Assembly (NCBI GenBank): GCA_019914995.1
Contig: CM034126.1
Location: 11,227,001 to 11,291,000, forward strand
Source: Acanthochlamys bracteata
Taxonomy: Eukaryota > Streptophyta > Magnoliopsida > Pandanales > Velloziaceae
DNA length: 64,000 nt
Direction of reading: 5' to 3'
Part shown: piece by piece, positions 36,734-49,180 of the stretch
Layout: every line of letters starts with the position of its first letter
Position numbering within the stretch: the first letter of the stretch is position 1
Program-made: the position numbers and the translations under genes
The notes under the pieces: generated by a model
Seen by the model: only the letters and a program-made list of their open reading frames with translations
What the model was told of the DNA's origin: nothing
Databases searched by the model: none

Positions 36734-37109
36734 ATATATGCTTCAATGTACCTCAAGATATTTGAAGTTTTTAACTATTATAGAGTACATCATCATGTAT
36801 TTGTAATCTTAACGTACTGAGATATAAATAAAAATATATAATATTCTACATGAAAATGTCAGTCTAATATATAATTAAAAAAATTGGACATGATCATAAT
36901 CATACTCTTAAATGTGGTAGCAAATCGCAGTTTTTACATTTGCTATCACTTTGTTATCACTTTGCTATTTCCCTAAAGAGAATTAATAATTACAACCATA
37001 ACCAGTATATATATTGTTAGCATAATTTTAATTAATAATTTTTTTATTCAACGATAAAAATTAAATTAAAAATTTTATACTGACGCGAACGTGCGCTTCG
37101 ATGTGCAAT

Positions 37110-37510
37110 CACTACAATAAAATAAAATTTTACCGACTGAAAAATACTAACCGACAAAAATTAGTCGATGAACATATGCAATATTGACCAACAAAATATT
37201 TGTCGGTAACTTTTTTCAAGTTACCAACTAAACCTCAATTTAGACGATAAATTTCACAATTTATTGAACCTCAATCTAGACTAATTTTTTCAAGTTACCA
37301 ACTAGACCTTAATTTAGACGATAAATTTGACAATTTACACTCAATATAGATGTGTCGATAAATTTCTCAACGGATAAAAACTAAATTGGTAAATTATTAT
37401 AAATTTCTCGACTGTCATTAATTCAGTAGATAATGTACTTTGTCGATTGATTTTTTGCTCTTATCGATTGTTTTAGTCAGTCGATAAAGACCTTATTTCT
37501 ATTAATAAAT
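37110..37510. mobile_element. Non-autonomous CACTA-like remnant
   Basis: Begins CACTACAATAAAATAAAATT followed by ACCGACTGAAAAATACTAACCGAC. The other end, read on the opposite strand, gives ATAGAAATAAGGTCTTTATC then GACTGACTAAAACAATCGAT, a similar subterminal pattern with a decayed tip. A ~75-base internal tandem duplication (CAAGTTACCAACTA... at about 37217 and 37293) is visible. Subterminal GTCGGT/ACCGAC words fit En/Spm-type elements. The right terminus is damaged and no target duplication could be confirmed. Confidence 0.45.
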
Positions 37511-37734
37511 TATATATATTTAAAAGATGACGTACATGCATAACATTTTTTATTTTTAAAAATTCGACTCGACAATTCAATCAAAATTGACCCATTTAAT
37601 TTGAGTTAGGGTTGAAAATTTTGACCCGTATAAATATATAGATTGAATTAGGATTGAACGAATTTAACTCGGTTATTAAATGGGCAATCCGGATCGATCC
37701 AAAATCCATCAACTCGAATTGTTACATCTTGAAG

Positions 37735-38270
37735 GAACAACTCTTTTTTTATTTTTTCTTACAGTATAATAAAATTTTGACAACAAAAAAATCAATAGTA
37801 GTAATTTATAAATTATTAATAGTATTTATAATTGATCGTTTATTTTCATGTCTAATTTAGTAAAATAGTATAAAATGATAATTATATTATCGAAAGTATT
37901 ACTATATATGTATTCTTCTAATGGCTAATTTAGATTTTATAAAAAAAGATTTTTATCAAAATTTTGTCATGCAGCTATGTTTATCAAATTTTTTATTGAA
38001 AGTATTACAATATATTTATAATCATATAATTTTAACTGTCACTATATGTTTTCAAAAAATAATAATAATAATATTTCTTAAAACATTATAAGGACCGATG
38101 AAGATATTAAGGATTGTATATCTTAACGAACACTCACCATATCTATTCACAAAAAATATCGTGCATATTCACTACAACTTTTTATAATTTTACTCAAATA
38201 TAAAAATATAGAATTTAAAATTAATAATTTTAATTATTAAATAGATTGACCTAAATTTGATCCTGTTATT
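37735..38270 (+). repeat. Dispersed AT-rich repeat, copy 2
   Basis: Collinear with about 280-840: the TTTTGACAA, AAAGTATTACTAT, GGACCGAT, AACACTCACCATATCT and AATAATTTTAATTATTAAA blocks occur in the same order and spacing. It is not coding. It was probably moved as part of a larger transposon that was not identified. Confidence 0.55.
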
Positions 38271-38741
38271 AAATATGTTAAATTAGAGTTGACAATTTTA
38301 ACCAGTATAAATTTATAAATTAAACTAAACTTAAATAAATTTAATAATTATTAAATAAATTAATCTAAAATTAATTTATCAATTCAAATTGTCATTCCTA
38401 TTAACAACTATTGAACGTGGTCCATCAGATATATTTTCATAGTTAGTTGTGCTCTTGGTGTTGGTCTTAATAAGTAATCAAGTTATTGAGAAACTGGTTT
38501 ATACTATGTTTGAAGCATTTTTCTTATTTGACTTGGTGGGTCTTAGTTTTGTTCATGTAACTCTTAAAAATGTATATAGCGGACGTCAATGTATATGTGG
38601 ACAAACTTTTCATGTACGTCAGAAATTACAAAGAAATATTTTTTTTGTTTATAATTAAGTTTATTCTGACATGACTATGTAGTGATTATCACATCAATGT
38701 TGTTTCCACCACGCTGCATGATGATTTGGTGCGTTTAATTA

Positions 38742-38968
38742 GTGCGTGTTTATTAAATTTTATTTTTTTAAAAATTTATTTTAATATAAAATAAATAAAA
38801 AAGTTAAAATAAATTTTTCTATCAAAATTTTTTTAAAATTTAGTTTTAAAATTTACTATTAATATAAACATTTATTTTTTATTAAATATTTTTATTTTTT
38901 TATTTAATTTTTTAAATTAATTTTTTAGAAGCTCATTTACTAAGTTTATTCTCTAGATAAATACGCAC
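38742..38968. mobile_element. Tourist-like MITE, copy C
   Basis: 227 bases with termini GTGCGTGTTTATTAAA and, on the other strand, GTGCGTATTTATC. The AT-rich interior shares blocks with copies A and B (AAAATTTATTTTAATATAAA near the left, TTAAAATTTACTATTAATAT in the middle). Flanking TTA (38739-38741) and GTA (38969-38971) make an imperfect 3-base duplication. The termini are more diverged than in copies A and B. Confidence 0.6.
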
Positions 38969-41900
38969 GTAGTCGTGTTGGCCGCGGTCCAGATTAATCA
39001 GCATTCTGAATCATCTTCATTAAATCATGATCACTTCAAAAGAACATAAATCATTTTCATTTTATGCAACAAATGATCAAAATTAGATTTGTCTTTTCAC
39101 CCATGCATGCACGCTCATTTATTTTTACAATTAGAAAGTTCAAAAATCATTATGTAATGGCTGAACCAATCTTATCAATTGATTGATTAATCAGGTTTGA
39201 ACCAATTATTCAATCTTACCAATGGTTGAACCAATCTTATCAGTCTTACCAATCTTATCGATTGATTAAGAACAATTTTGCTAAGTTCTTAAGAGAAGAA
39301 CTAATTAATCATCCATCTATTAGGTAGTGGAGGATATGAAAACTATACATAGCTTTTCATTGTCTATTAATTTTTATGTTGTTTATTAAATACAAATCGA
39401 CCAATAATCCATATAATTGAGCTCACTTATTCATTTATTTGCTTTTTATCATCGTAGATCATTTTTATTGTTATCCTCGTACTTGGCGTAAAACTATAAA
39501 TCTAATCTACTAATTGATTATGAGAGTAGAAACAAGGTCACGATCTTATATATTTTTCCACTACCCCTGGAGTCTTCTCTATAAAACTTGTATGTTTTAC
39601 TGTTTCTTTTGCGTTTAGTGTTTGATATCATTAATGGTTGGCATCGCTGCCCTGCCCCAGAACAATTCATAAATAAATAATCAAAGTTCCATTGGCATTA
39701 AGATAACATAGATCAACATGCATTTCCCAAGTGGGTTAGTGGCTACGTCACCAGGGAAAAGCTGCCTGACGTTCTTTTAATAAACCATTAAAAAACAAAG
39801 TCCGTACAATGGTGAGAACATTAGTTTACATCCCATCAAACATTGATTCGTTCGTTCATACAGAACAGATATGTATTAAACGTATCTTATTGCTTTAAGT
39901 TTTCCATTAATAGATTAGCTAGCAAGTAGACATTTTTATATTGCTCCAGATGTTATTAATTATTTATTTATTCGCAATAATGTTATGCTAGTCAATTATA
40001 ACGTTAATAATGATGAATGAAAAGTTATTGAGTTCAAAACTCAGCTCATCTCTTGTCTTAAGGGGCACTATAACGTTTGGTGTACTAATATTTTGACGGA
40101 CTAAATAATTAATTACTTTTAAGATGTCTCATTTCCACAATAATTTTATCACTTACTTTATTAATACATTTTAGCAGCTGACAGATAATAGAAAAATGAG
40201 GATTCTTCCAAGCATCTTTAGTGTGCTCCGTTTCTAAATTCAAGCCATATACATAGGTTATAAAAAAAACAACTTGTAAGTTTATATAATTTTTTCTTTA
40301 TAAATGTATATATATTTATACTGTATATACGCATGCATTGTGTACTGTGTGAATGAGACAAAGTTAAGAAAGAGAGCAGGAATAACCACTTTAACTAAAG
40401 CAGATACATAGAATCTAAATTAAAATAGAATTTATGTTCCATTTTCTTTGAAAACCTTGAATAGACAATGGACAACACAGCAGAGCCATACAGGACACCT
40501 ATCTCTACTTCTTTACCTTTCATGTACTACTTATGTTAACCAACACGATAACACAAGGTTAGATATACATTCACACAACAGTAACCGTCCATCTATCTAC
40601 CATGCATCCACAGTAGTGTAGCATGCTCTTTTAATTTCTTGCTGAGGCTAGCATAGCAAGACAAAAAATAGTCATCAGGATCACCGGTTGATACCGATCG
40701 AAGCCGGCATGCATGCACAGATTCCAAGGTCCACATGCATATATATAAACAAACATTATAACATTTACATAGATGCAGTTAAGTGAGTTGTAATGTGTGC
40801 CATTGGGGAGAGGAATGAGATACAGATGGTTGGATTTGGAGAGGGAGAAGTGCAGGGGGAAAGAGGGGGACCTCTACCTTGCAAGGGAAGGGTTAAGGGA
40901 TTGAAGGGGACATGAAAGGGGGCGAATATATGGGTGTTTTATTTTTTGATGGAGAGCTCCTAGCTAGCTAGCAAGCATGCTTTTAAGTGAGCCACGCCGC
41001 ATCAGTACTGTGTGGCACATGCATAACTTCTCCTTCCTTCATCTAATCCCCATCACTACTGTTTCATTAATATTTTGGCCAACATTAATAGCGTGAGTCT
41101 CCACCATACTGTGGTCTCTTTCCTTTCTTCGACGATTTTTACTTTGCTTTGCTTGTGAGTTTTCTGTTTGTGTGTGTGGTACTGATTCTATAACACTAAT
41201 AGAGAGGGGGACCGCCACTTGTGAGCCTGAAAGCCAACTTTGGTCCTTCTCAAAACTTCACGTAAAATTAACAACTAGAGACATGTTATCTAGCTAGACT
41301 ATTCTGTTATAGACTTTCTAATAGAGTCCCCTTTGTAGGGTTGGCAGCTCTCTCTCTCTCTCTCTCACTGTTTGTTTGTACCACACTGTTGTTAGTTACT
41401 TGCATACAAAGAGAGGTCGATCCGGGTTTGTTGGTGTACATAAATCATCGGCTATTGAACAGTTATTATTGATCAGCTGAAATTATTTAAATATATTCAG
41501 TTATTATTAGTTCGAAAATGTCTTAAATCAGACTTTGATAATTTTATTAGTTGCCGTAAGTGAGAAGAGCACTGTGACCTTACTACATAGAGGGGTTAGG
41601 GTTTTGATGTGGGCCGGCGCGCGCCTGAGAGGATAGTGTGCGGACAAGGACTGAGAAGCAACAGAGATAGTGTCGCCTCCTGGTGGGGCCATGGCCCAAC
41701 TCCTTCAGCTTTGTCATAGTACGCCGTTTGGGAGAGTACACGTGGATTATCCCCCCCTCTTATCGTATGATTTCAATGCCATGTATCCATTCTTCTTCTT
41801 CTAACCTCCATGAGTCCATGGCACATTCAAGCATATATACATCTTTCAACATACATCCAAGATTAAAAGAAGGACAAAGATGAAGAAGAAGAAGAAGAAA

Positions 41901-44900
41901 AGGAGTTATTGTAATGAATGTTTTTGTGAAGAGCACATGTAGGAACCAGGTGGGGATTGGCCTTCAAAGATAAAGGCCTGCCTATCGTAAAACGAAATAT
42001 TATAGGGAACATCTTTCATGACCATGGGTCTTACATTAAAAACTAACTTCATTACATCCACCATATTACTAATTTGTAATACAAGTAACTAGCTTGCAAG
42101 CTAGATCACATATATACATTACCTAGTGATCAGTTCGTACGTGTTGTTGTTATTTAACGAGAACGACCAAAACATGGCAATGGCATATTGGCATATATAC
42201 ATGCTAAAGCCCCAGCTTCTCCCACCCTGGGTGCTCTCTTCTCCACACCCTTTATATCTGATCTTGACAATAAGCTTTAGCCCAGGTTTCTCTCCACATG
42301 CAACTATTTGTCAACTCAGCTGACAGAAAACTCCTCTTAAATAACCCTGTCTCTTCGCATGTCTAGCTATCTTTCATATATATCCCATGCCTATCTAGCA
42401 AGTAGACATCACCAAGCACACCTTCCCTACATATATAGTCCTACCATTGCTTGGCCTCCTACACTACAATAATTTATTATCATCATCATCATATATTATA
42501 CATATATACGTACTTCTAATGAATGTATATACCACCAAAAATCTGTAAGTCAATATATATGTTATATAACGTCTACAATGCAAAGTAGTAATTACATAAG
42601 TAGCGTGGCTACAAGCCTAGCTTCTGACATTGCATATATAGTAGCTGACCTGTATACACTAACAATGGAAAGAAATAAAAGGAAAGAGATAGGAAAAGAT
42701 AAATATGAACATTGACGAATGAATGATAAAGACTAAAGACGTATGTATGGTATGATTAGAGCTGGTAGGCGAGAATTCCGAAGTAAAAGTAAATGCTCCA
42801 GCAGCAACAGAAGCAGACCACAAGCTATAAGCTGCATTGTGGCCCATGCCATGCATGCTCTGCGTGCCCGGCCGGTATAGAAAAGCGAGCAGCAGCTGCA
42901 TGCATATTGCAGCGGCCCACACCGGCATGAGAAAACCTTTGAACTTGGGTGCTATGTCGCTTTCTATCCTCATTCACACTCCTCATCTTTGGAAAGCAGA
43001 TGATGAATATATGTTCAAGCTATTTATCTAGCTAACAGTCACTTGTTCTTAATTATTTTCATTTGCTTGCTATTAGGCCTTTATATGAATAAACATACGT
43101 AGCAGAGTACACGAATTATTTTAGTGAAAAAAAGATAGAAATCACTGAGGAAATCCTTTGGAGTTTTGAGTTAATATTGTTGTATTTTTGTACTGCTGCT
43201 GGTTTTTCATGTACTCTAGCTCACCGTATCTTCCTCCTATGTTGTTGCAGAATGCTACATGTACTTGTTTGGCATTCATGCAATGGAAAATGCATACATA
43301 TGTAATTAAATTTAATTAAACCTGCAACTCACCGACTACCTCAAGTACTACTACTACTACTACTGCAATCAGATCATGAACACACCCAGCAACTACTGCT
43401 GCTGCTGCGTCAACTGCATTTACTAAACAAAACCGAACATATGACTCTCTTCACTAAACCATCCAGATTCCAATCCTCCCCTGCAACGACAAGATCACCA
43501 GAGCTTCATTCAATCCAATCCAGCTATTCAGAAACCCTGTTACAAAGTATACAACACTGTTTGGCAACATACATGTTAAAGCACGTGCCAAGTATAACAA
43601 CAGTGTCTGTGAATAGGAATGCATACTGTATATACTAATTCAAGGATTCCTTCAATATTCCCTGGGGCCAGAAAGATAACTTCTCAAGAATATTATGATT
43701 TTATTTTATTACCGATTTGTTTGTTTTTGATCTGGCAGTCGTACGGAAGGAGCCAATAATTATACCAAACAATTGCTTTTGAGTCCTGTTTGATAATAAA
43801 TTGCTTTAATTGAATTGCTTGCTGGCTTCTGCCAGCTATAGTATTATTAGAGAATAATGCACTGTGAATTAACACTTCATATAACGAGAGAGCCCAGTGG
43901 AGACTGGAGAGTTCAATTTGTACGGATTGATCTGCTCGATGGATGCTTATGCATTGCCTGCAAATGCATCAAGCTCATGTATGTATAGTGAGATCCGATA
44001 ATAGAATTTGATAGTAAGAATTGTTCAGCCCACACTTAGACCTTTGCTAGGATCAACTTGTGATATTATGCTATGAAGTTGGAGGTCCATTTTAGACTAC
44101 ATGGTAAATAAAGGATCTAGCCTAAATTTTAATAAGACTAGATAACGTAGCTAATGGTAAGTGATGTGGAATTAATTTTTTGTTTTGTAGAAATCTCTTC
44201 ATAAGTTAATTGTCTTGGGCGGGAGTAATGTTTTGATCAGAAATTTTTATCGTGACATAGGCAGCGTGCTTGTAATTTTTTTTATATTTTTTAAAATTTT
44301 AAATAAAATTTATAATTATAAAAAATATAAAATAAAAATTTAGAATGAAATAATAATGACATGCATGCCAAACGTGCCCCTAATAGCGGAGACGAAATGA
44401 TTTCATTTCTAGGACCATCCTGTCGATGAATAATTTCATAACACATTTAGGCATTGTCTCTCTCACAAAAAAGATTTTTATTATAAAAAAATATTTTCTT
44501 TGTAAAAGTGGTTGCGAAATTATTTAACGTACCACCAAAAATCAAATGGTCATAAGAATTGTTATTATAGATCAATTATATAGTAATGTCATTAAGGTCT
44601 AAAGAATCTGATCCTCCGGGTTAAAGACCTTGCAGTGACGAAGATTTTTGAGTCATCTGTAAGCAAAAAAGGACACTGGGGGAAGAGGGAAGGGTGTTGG
44701 TTGCAAGCAGGAGTTAAGGATTGATTATTATAAATGTAATGCATGGACATATTTATCATAATGTGCCATATAATATAAGCATGTGAATGTCTCCGTAGTA
44801 CAAGCAGAGAAATGGAAGAGTTTTAATTGCACGGTGAAGCATGGCGGCGGAAGCCGGCATTTTCTGTTGTTCCATGATCACAACTCTCAATGCGTAACAT

Positions 44901-45583
44901 GCAATTATTGAATTTGTGGCCAAGGTTACCCTGCTCTGTGGACTCTACTAGTGTTAGATGAGCAATTCCTTTAAAGAATAAGGGGATGTTTGTAAGTTTT
45001 TATTAAAATGTACCTGGAACAACAAAATATTTTATTAAAAATAAGCTTTTTTATTTTAAAAAATAAGTAATAAGTAATAATAAAATATTAAAAAATTTAT
45101 TAAAAATATGAAATAAATTATCAGAATAAAAGGTTGCTGCCAGCCAACGGTGTTTAATATTAAGAAGTTTGGTAAATTATAATCGTATAATTTCCACCCC
45201 GGCCCATTGCAACCTAGCCCAACCAAGATAAAGAGTGTACGCAATTACGTTAACACAAACATATAATTACTGGTTGCAAGTGAAGGCGTTGTGCTGCTTG
45301 TTGGTGTAATTAGTTTTGATTGAGAACAAGAAAAAATTGCTTTTGTTGGTGATGCTTTTTAGTCATAAAATCCCAAAATCAATATGTTGGTGAGCTTAGA
45401 AAATATACCTATTTTTATTATATAATTTAACTATTGATTGACAAATATCCCATTCTTTAATATTACTTATATTCAAAACATTTATAACGCATTTCCTTGA
45501 GTGAGAATAATGTGGTTTTTTAGTTAATGAAAAATAATGTTTTCTTCCTGCTTGTCTACGTCCAAATGAATTCAGGTTTAATA

Positions 45584-45655
45584 AGCCCAGGTAATGACCG
45601 ACCATGAAAAGGCCCAAATACTTGCAGATGCGGCAGCTATTAGGGTTTTATAAAA
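45584..45655 (+). promoter_or_regulatory. TIM13 promoter: site II motifs, telo-box and TATA
   Basis: AGCCCA (45584-45589) and GGCCCA (45611-45616) are inverted TGGGCY site II elements bound by TCP factors. TTAGGGTTT at 45640-45648 is an inverted telo-box (AAACCCTAA). TTTTATAAAAT follows at 45648-45656, about 100 bases before the start codon. This combination is known from genes for mitochondrial, ribosomal and growth functions. Confidence 0.6.
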
Positions 45656-45753
45656 TATTCTGAGAGGGAAGGACCAAAGCAGATTTATTGTTGTTACCCT
45701 CTTTTTTGTTCAATCAATTCAGTCGATCGTGTTGCCGGAGAAGACATTGAAGA

Positions 45754-48471
45754 ATGGATAGCTTCTCTTCACCTTCATCATCGATGGGTTCGTCGGGGCC
45801 GTCGACGGATGCGATCATGGACCAGCTTAAGACTCAGCTCGCGCAAGCTTACGCCGAAGAATTCCTCGAGGTAAAAGAAACCTTCATACTTGATTGATCA
45901 ATATGTATGTTTTGTTAGAAAAGATACTTATTTAACTAGTAATTTGAGTAAGCGTTTAGGTGGCTTGTGAGACGATTTGGTATAGGTTGAGAGAATTGGC
46001 GTGGATATGAATTCCTCGAGGTAAAAGAAAACTTCCTACTTGCTTGATAGATATGTATGTGTTGTTAGACAAGATAATTATTTAACTAGTAATCTGAGTT
46101 AAGTGTTTAGGAGGCTTGTGATAAATTTCATTTTTGTGATACGATTTGGTATAGCTTGAGAGAATTGGTGAGGATATGACAATGGGAAAGATGTGAATTG
46201 ATCTCCTGAATTGGAGCTAGCTAGATGAAGTGACTAGCGAAATCTAAAGGGAATTTACATTTTGGACTAATAAACGAGAAGTAATATCACGAGACGAGAA
46301 GTAAATGTAGATAGGCTGTAATTTATACCACTTATAAATTCGGAGATTTAGGTGATATAGTTCCAATACAGAGCACCATGTCAGATTGGGTATGCCAAAT
46401 AGGTGCACATTGAGCTATGGAACTTATTGAATCGTAGTGAGCAATCTAATTGCTTAGAATAGTGTAGAAAACAAAAAAGCAGATGCTTTGTGGATATTTG
46501 AGAACACTAGGCTATGATATCTAATTTGGAACTGATGGTTAGAAACTTCTTCATCCAATTGTAACATGAATTCTTCTTCTGGTTGAGTAAGAAAATAACA
46601 AGAGCTACATATTTGTTCTCTCTTGTCTGCTAAATCCACTCAACTGCTTAAGATGTACTACAAGCTTCAACCTGTGCATTGAATAATTAAGGAACATTGG
46701 ACCATAATGGATACTATTGTTAGCTAGAGATGTTGGGTGACCTTTTTAATAAAGTACTATGGTGGAAGTTGGAACCAAGATTTGGCTAAATCTAGCTATT
46801 ACATGGCAATCACACGATTAATATCCTGAAGCATATCCATTGAATAACCCTCCAATTACAGAAACTTGTAGATTTAATTGGTTCTCATACGTGTATGCTG
46901 TTTGTATTTCACAAAATGCATTTAGCAGAGCAGATGCATATATTAATAGAACACTTGCATTAATTGGTTATGCTACTAAAAGTTGCGAACTTGAGATTAC
47001 TGTGCTTGGCATATTATTTGCTAAATCCATTTGAAAGATAATATAATTATCACATGAACCTCTGCCTATTGCTTCCTTTAGTAGTTCTCGTTATGAAGAG
47101 TTGCTTGCTTTCATAATTTTGGAGGAAAGAAAGAAAAGCCTTCAGAGCTCTTATTTTCTATGTGCTTTCTGTGTACTCTTGTTTTGCTAGATATGTAAGC
47201 TCGATATGCAAGAGAAGTGTTAATACCTCTGATGTTTTTCTCATTTAATTCTCATTTAATGCCCTTGTTATTTTGCTAAATTTAGTGCACACACCGTAGA
47301 CTCCTAGTTGCTATCCGTAGCTCTTCACAAAATGCAAATTTATTCTTAAAGTGAGTTTCATGCTTTTCAAGTATTTGTGGTACTCAAAGTCTTCCTTTAG
47401 TTGCTAATTCATAATTACGTACAGTTACGGATCCTTTTTGGAGGTGGTCTCTGTCTGCTAATGGCAGAAACATGACTTAGTTAACAGCGCATCTGTTTCA
47501 TACAAATTGCAAATAAAGTGTTTTACCGCTTCAAAGTGATAAAGCTAGGTGATTATGCGCATCAATCTCAAGATGAACTATCACAAAGATTGCAGAATTC
47601 ACAGTCAAATGAGATTATGACCTAGTAAACAAGTTGAATAAGCAAGTTATCTAAACTGCTTAGATTTAGAACTGTAAAGCTAGAAGTAGATTTAATGTTC
47701 ACATATGCCTAACAGAAAATACTAGAACTTGAGCACAATAAAATGCTCTTGCAGTGTAATTGACAAAGATAAGAGTCATTTATAGGTTGATTTAGTAAAA
47801 ATGTTAGTTGTGGCAGCCTATCTTTTCTTTTACTCAGTCCTGTTTATTTGTCCATAGCCATTCCTTTCTCCATTTTCATGTGCTATACATAACTTGCCCT
47901 TGCCACTGCAGCATGCATACAGCATTGTTTCACATGATGACATCCAAGTTTACACTCATATCAAAGTAGAAATAGTTGTGCCAGTTTGGCATATAACATT
48001 CATGTCACTGCTGCTTGCTAATGGTCATATAGTGCCTTGTCTTTGTTACCGATGAACTGATTGTCGTGCATTTTGGCTTCTTCTCTTGCTGTTGCATTGA
48101 GAAAGCACGCGAATGTAATATCTTTATTATGTAAAGCAGGTAATTTCTCTTTTTAAAATAACTAACACTTTTGGTCTTGGTGAATGACAAAATACTTTTC
48201 ACTTAGCAATATGATTCAAGAATGGTATTAGCTTATTTGAATCTCGATGTTCAATGCTTACTGATGGGTCAGTGGTAGATTTCCACTTCTAAACATCTTT
48301 CTTTGTTCTCGCATGCCTCAGACTATAAGGACCAAGTGCTTTGCAAAATGCATCACCAAACCTGGAACCAGTTTGAGTGGGAGTGAAAGCAGCTGTATCT
48401 CAAGGTGTGTTGAACGCTACATTGAAGCCACTAGCATCATTGGACGGGCACTCTTCAGTTCTCCTCGTTAA
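45754..48471 (+). CDS. TIM13: Mitochondrial import inner membrane translocase subunit Tim13
   Basis: Two exons, 45754-45870 and 48322-48471, separated by a 2.45 kb intron with GT-AG ends at a phase-0 boundary; the product has 88 residues. The N-terminus is Ser/Gly-rich, followed by DQLKTQLAQAYAEEFLE. The second exon supplies the twin CX3C motif, C45/C49 (CFAKC) and C64/C68 (CISRC), whose disulfides hold the helical hairpin. It continues with RYIEATSIIGRALFSSPR. Tim13 pairs with Tim8 in a 70 kDa intermembrane-space chaperone that escorts hydrophobic precursors to the TIM22 and SAM machineries; import uses the MIA40 relay. Length equals the Arabidopsis protein (87). The intron contains a tandem duplication of the exon 1 end (see the repeat entry). 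Confidence 0.95.
45860..46185 (+). repeat. TIM13: 150-base tandem duplication at TIM13 exon 1/intron junction
   Basis: AATTCCTCGAGGTAAAAGAA occurs at 45860 and again at 46010, and the following ~150 bases are repeated with moderate divergence (landmarks ATATGTATGT, TTATTTAACTAGTAAT, GAGAGAATTGG). The second copy carries about 30 inserted bases near 46118. The repeat includes the last 11 bases of exon 1 and its 5' splice site, so a duplicate donor lies at 46021. Confidence 0.9.
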
Positions 48472-49065
48472 GAGCCTTTATTCAGGAATCACAGTTAGCA
48501 AGAAGTTGCAAAAGACAGCTGTCCGGTTCTGCAACTTTCTAAACTGCACTACCTTGTAGTGTCAAAATGAATTTAGTATTGTTGATTGTCATCGGTATTA
48601 TGAAAGATGAGTTATTTTTGAGGGCTAGTGCCTGACTATTTCTCTTTCAATTATTGCCCTATCCTGAAGAAGGAATTTTCATGGCTAATATCACAATGAT
48701 GTAACTCTCTGTTCTTACAGTTTAATTGCTCTGTTTCATCATATTACACAGTGCATGCTACTATTGGTTCATCTAACAATCGAAAATTATTGAGGAGAAA
48801 TTTCAACAATTTCTGCAGGTTTATTTAGGTGCTATTTTGGTGTTGTTTTCTTATGGTGAAAGGTGTGACACAGCAGATGCTTGGCTTCTTTAGCAGGTGC
48901 CTCTGACTAGAGCAAAACTAGAAGTGTGAATGACAAAATACTTTTCACTTAGCAATATGATTCAAGTATGCTATAGCTTATCTGAATCTTAATGTTCAAT
49001 GCTTGTTTGCTGGATCAGTGACATTCTGCTTCTAAACATCCTTCTTTGAGATAGCTATAGCATGC
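48180..49065 (+). repeat. Direct repeat of the TIM13 intron 3' end
   Basis: About 140 bases at 48180-48320, ending at the 3' splice site of the TIM13 intron, recur at 48926-49065 beyond the coding region. GTGAATGACAAAATAC, TTTTCACTTAGCAATATGAT and GCTTCTAAACATC-type blocks are shared, with point changes. The offset is 746 bases. It looks like an old local duplication. Confidence 0.8.
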
Positions 49066-49180
49066 ACTACATGCCTAAATGTGAAATATTTCAAATTAAC
49101 AAAACCAAAAAGTTGTCGAAATTTTGACTTCTAATTTGAATAGTTCAACACATTTTGCAAACGTGATGTTTAATTCATGG

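Larger units (their letters stand above)
36739..45753. other. 9 kb intergenic region with small transposon remnants
   Basis: No protein-coding gene could be supported. It includes a CACTA-like remnant (37110-37510), repeat copy 2 (37735-38270) and MITE C (38742-38968). From about 40.3 to 43.6 kb the sequence is less AT-rich, free of recognised transposons, and holds microsatellites: (CT)n at 41348-41366, (GAA)n near 41881-41898, (ATC)n near 42479-42492 and (TAC)n at 43346-43364. That part could be regulatory or carry non-coding transcripts, but no hairpin or known microRNA was found. Confidence 0.4.

Noticed and set aside
40800-41000. A GATTGAAGGGG word and a downstream GGAGAGCTCC word suggesting a miR159/319 precursor.
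   Set aside because: Neither word matches the mature microRNA over its length, and the two do not pair as a stem.
42659-42973. 104-residue minus-strand frame beginning MRIESDIAPKFKGF.
   Set aside because: Looked membrane-like but has no family resemblance, and its C-terminal half is low-complexity sequence.
43340-43365. Short regular repeats (TAC, CT, GAA, ATC) considered as possible CRISPR-like or regulatory arrays.
   Set aside because: Simple microsatellites without unique spacers; a plant nuclear context makes CRISPR irrelevant.
44270-44390. Possible fourth Tourist-like MITE (GCGTGCTTGTAATTT ... AACGTGCCCC).
   Set aside because: The ends are only partly complementary, the length is about half that of the family, and no 3-base duplication is evident.
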